Source: Microbulbifer sp. MKSA007 (GTDB lineage Bacteria > Pseudomonadota > Gammaproteobacteria > Pseudomonadales > Cellvibrionaceae). From it: 64,000 bases of DNA. Position 1 is the stretch's first letter, and every line of letters starts with the position of its first letter. The position numbers were made by a program, and so were the translations under genes. The stretch is from assembly GCA_032615215.1 (NCBI GenBank), contig CP128433.1, positions 4,944,501-5,008,500 on the forward strand, given 5' to 3'. Positions 61,656 to 64,000 of the stretch are shown here, in pieces. The notes under the pieces are model-generated. The model did not search any database and had not been told where the DNA came from. It saw only the letters and a program-made list of their open reading frames with translations.

Positions 61656-62819
61656 TTAGTCTTGTGCGCGGCTTTCCAGTATAGCGACCGCTGGAAGCTT
61701 CTTACCTTCAACATATTCAAGGAAGGCACCGCCACCCGTGGAGATATAGGAAACCTTGTCGGCAATGCCATACTTATCCACAGCTGCCAGGGTGTCGCCG
61801 CCACCAGCTATAGAAAACGCTGCGCTCTCGGCAATGGCTTTAGAGAGGTGCTCGGTACCGTTGCCAAACTGGTCAAATTCAAACACACCTACAGGACCAT
61901 TCCAGATAATGGTTTTCGCACTGCTGAGAATATCTTCCAGTTGCTCGGAGGATTTCGGGCCGATATCAAAGATCATATCGTCTTCAACCACAGCATCGGC
62001 ACTTTTGGTTTCCGCTGCGGCGGATTCACTGAATTCTTTGCCTGTGACGACATCGGTAGGTACAGGGATATCACACTTCTGCATCAGGGCCTTGGCGGTA
62101 TCTACCAGATCGTGCTCGCAAAGGGACTTGCCCACTGGCTTGCCGCTGGCTGCCAGGAAGGTATTGGCAATACCACCACCAACAATCAGCTGATCGACTT
62201 TGTCAGCCAGGCTTTCGAGTACCGTCAATTTTGTAGAAACTTTGGAACCACCAACAATAGCAACCAGCGGGCGCGCCGGTTCAGCCAGGGCTTTCTCCAA
62301 TGCGTCCAGCTCAGCAGCCAATAGAGGGCCGGCGCAAGCAACCGGTGCAAATTTAGCCACACCATGGGTGGAAGCCTGGGCCCGGTGGGCAGTACCAAAG
62401 GCATCCATCACGAAGATATCGCACAACTGGGCATAGGCCTTTGCCAGAGACTCATCGTCCTTCTTTTCACCACTGTTGAAACGTACATTTTCCAGCAGGG
62501 CAACTTCCCCATCGGCCAGCTCAACGCCATCGCGCCACTCTTTGACCAGCGCCACATCACGGCCCAACAGCTCACCCAGGTGTGCGGCGACCGGGGCCAG
62601 GGAGAATTCTTCCGCGTACTCACCCTCTGTGGGGCGCCCCAGATGGGACATCAACAGCACTTTAGCCCCGGCTTCGATGGCGGCTTTTATCGTCGGTAGT
62701 GCCGCGCGAATACGTGCATCGGAAGTTACACGACCGTCCTTAACCGGTACATTCAGGTCCTCACGGATAAGTAAGCGCTTACCAGCGAGATCGAGATCTG
62801 CCATCAGTTTGACCGCCAT
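61656..62819 (-). CDS. pgk: Phosphoglycerate kinase
   Basis: A 387-residue PGK, transferring phosphate between 1,3-bisphosphoglycerate and ADP. Motifs: LLIREDLNVPVKDGRV, MSHLGRPTEG, FVMDAFGTAHRAQAS, LVAIVGGSKVSTKL, IIWNGPVGVFEFDQF and FSIAGGGDTLAAVDK. AGAGGA precedes the ATG on the minus strand. Transcribed first in the pgk-fba operon; upstream is a 580-bp gap so its promoter is likely there. Confidence 0.96.
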   Translation of the reverse strand: MAVKLMADLDLAGKRLLIREDLNVPVKDGRVTSDARIRAALPTIKAAIEAGAKVLLMSHLGRPTEGEYAEEFSLAPVAAHLGELLGRDVALVKEWRDGVELADGEVALLENVRFNSGEKKDDESLAKAYAQLCDIFVMDAFGTAHRAQASTHGVAKFAPVACAGPLLAAELDALEKALAEPARPLVAIVGGSKVSTKLTVLESLADKVDQLIVGGGIANTFLAASGKPVGKSLCEHDLVDTAKALMQKCDIPVPTDVVTGKEFSESAAAETKSADAVVEDDMIFDIGPKSSEQLEDILSSAKTIIWNGPVGVFEFDQFGNGTEHLSKAIAESAAFSIAGGGDTLAAVDKYGIADKVSYISTGGGAFLEYVEGKKLPAVAILESRAQD

Positions 62820-63399
62820 TAGCCAATCCTCTTCTACTTCGATTAACTGAAAAATGTGGGCGGCGATTATATCAACTGGAACCTATTGATGCCGATATTA
62901 AAAACAGGGGAATACGTTGTTATATCAGCCAATCTACGCATTATTAGCGCAGCTGATACTGTCTTAGGGGTCATCAAGTCAAAAGCGACCTTAGTTGATA
63001 GCTGTTCGCCCAGGAGGTAAGCAAGTAGTTACTTCAAACAGAATTGCCACCTAACGCCAACTAATGGCAGTACTTTCAGGATCAATCCTCCAACCTCCAA
63101 AGGACTACCTAAGCCAGTTAAATAAATAAAAGGCCATGTAATTGCGATTCAAGTAGCAATCGACACCAGACAATGTAAATAAAGCCTTATAGAACTCAGA
63201 GTATCAGCCCTGAATCAGCCATTCACACACAGAGAGTTACTAATTAATTACGCCAGATAACAAGCAGGCACAGCCAAATTGTACTTCCCGCTTCTAAATT
63301 CGATCGCTAGAATCGCCGCCCCCTTCCAAATGCATATTAGTCACAGAGGCCACTTAAAAGTAAAACTGAGGGTGGCCAACATAAGAGGTAACCAAAACG
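62820..63399. other. Intergenic region between pgk and globin
   Basis: This 580-bp divergent region carries the promoters of pgk-fba and the globin gene. I see no convincing coding frame, RNA or repeat. A TCCAAATGCATATTAG element near 63326-63341, before the globin start, is one half-site of an NsrR-like motif at best. Confidence 0.35.
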
Positions 63400-63798
63400 A
63401 TGCAACCAACGGATAGTGATATCGTTTTTCAAAGCTATGGACGCTGTTGCAATAAAGAACAGTTTTTTGTGGATTTTTATGATCGTTTTATGGGAAGTTC
63501 TACAGACATCCGTCAGCTCTTTGCCAATACAGATATGAAAGCCCAGCGCCATCTTTTGCGTAACGGCATTATGCAGCTGGTGCTTTATTCACGCGGCATG
63601 CCAGACACCAAGCTGCGCGCTTTGGGTAAAAGTCACGATCGCAACGGCTATAATATCCGCCCAGAATGGTATCGCCTCTGGCTCGACGCCCTACTCGCCA
63701 CCATTAGGCAGCACGACGAGGAATACTCGCCAGAAGTTGACGCTGCCTGGAATCGAGCAATCCTTCCGGGTATAGAAATCATACGCCAAGCCTACTGA
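63400..63798 (+). CDS. Globin-family protein
   Basis: A 132-residue single-domain globin. VFQSYGRCCNKEQFFVDFYD and LRNGIMQLVLYSRG mark helices A to E; the likely proximal histidine is His79 in ALGKSHDRNGYNI. The C-terminal helix is WYRLWLDALLATIRQHDEEY. It should bind heme and O2 or NO, or act as a sensor; no linked output domain is present. It is monocistronic with a hairpin at its stop. Confidence 0.88.
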   Translation: MQPTDSDIVFQSYGRCCNKEQFFVDFYDRFMGSSTDIRQLFANTDMKAQRHLLRNGIMQLVLYSRGMPDTKLRALGKSHDRNGYNIRPEWYRLWLDALLATIRQHDEEYSPEVDAAWNRAILPGIEIIRQAY

Positions 63799-63823
63799 GT
63801 TGTACTCTCCAAAAAGTACAACT
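63798..63823 (+). terminator. Hairpin at the globin stop codon
   Basis: AGTTGTACT / AGTACAACT, a perfect 9-bp stem with an 8-nt loop, begins at the last base of the globin TGA. An A/T-rich stretch follows (TAAATTT), giving moderate terminator potential. Confidence 0.5.
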
Positions 63824-64000
63824 TAAATTTGCTAAGCCTCAAGCCGGCCATTTATTATCAGGCTTTCTGGCAGCTTTTCTCTGCTTATATCAATGCAGGG
63901 TTTACTAATGCTGGTTTGGGGTTCCAAATCAAATTTAATAGAAGTACAAAGAAAATCATCTAATGCCAGTTTAGAACTATAAAAACTAATGCCATGGAAC

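Noticed and set aside
63320..63345. NsrR-like site before the globin gene
   Set aside because: Only AAATGCAT is present; the second half-site of the usual dyad is absent, so the match is too short.

Overview
The window looks like the chromosome of a heterotrophic marine gammaproteobacterium. The SerA, Pgk/Fba, YbiT, RarD, MltF-like and GabD/PuuC-like proteins are gammaproteobacterial in character, and secreted peptidases are abundant. A Cellvibrionales genus such as Microbulbifer would fit, but that is inference from gene content, not a database result. I see no rRNA, tRNA, CRISPR, prophage or transposase gene.

Layout. (1) 0-8 kb: the tail of an AraC regulator, a DUF937/OmpA-like envelope gene that appears frameshifted, then a fatty-acid/acyl-CoA operon (thiolase, enoyl-CoA hydratase/3-hydroxyacyl-CoA dehydrogenase, acyl-CoA dehydrogenase, CaiB/BaiF CoA-transferase). 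(2) 8-14 kb: a GRDP-like membrane protein, then an AT-richer block with an ABC-F ATPase, an iron-sulfur photolyase of the FeS-BCP class, an isochorismatase-fold hydrolase without the nucleophile cysteine, a DMT exporter and a VOC protein. (3) 14.5-20 kb: YbiT and a compact purine uptake/salvage operon (Tsx-like porin, AzgA-type permease, phosphoribosyltransferase). (4) 20-35 kb: an omega-aminotransferase and a peptide/cell-wall hydrolysis region (two M1 aminopeptidase lipoproteins, a secreted HExxH peptidase, an S15-type hydrolase, an MltF-like transglycosylase with a duplicated sensor domain), plus GNAT and Kelch proteins.

(5) 35-40 kb: HdeD-like protein, a strongly structured inverted-repeat locus, and a GABA/omega-amino-acid catabolic pair (aminotransferase, succinate-semialdehyde dehydrogenase) divergent from a LysR regulator with an evident operator palindrome. 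(6) 40-48.5 kb: many short single-gene units (PH-domain, SnoaL-like, YccF, DUF5694, two alpha/beta hydrolases, PsiE, TerC, STAS/SEC14, VOC, DUF2007, a small lipoyl-like periplasmic protein). (7) 48.7-64 kb: PuuC-like aldehyde dehydrogenase and FAH hydrolase, SerA, RarD, a LytS/LytTR two-component pair, a cupin, a frameshifted MBL hydrolase, two membrane proteins, a lipase-like hydrolase, pgk-fba and a globin.

Two near-identical ~258-bp MITE-like repeats lie at 40.66 and 59.06 kb. Two genes (at 0.7 and 57.07 kb) are each put back in frame by one extra C in a run of five, so a homopolymer under-call in the assembly is the simplest explanation. No wholly new multi-gene system is evident. The best candidates for something undescribed are the 35.54-35.66 kb nested palindrome element, the MITE family, the double-sensor MltF-like protein, and the hairpin covering the ribosome-binding site of the LytS-like kinase.
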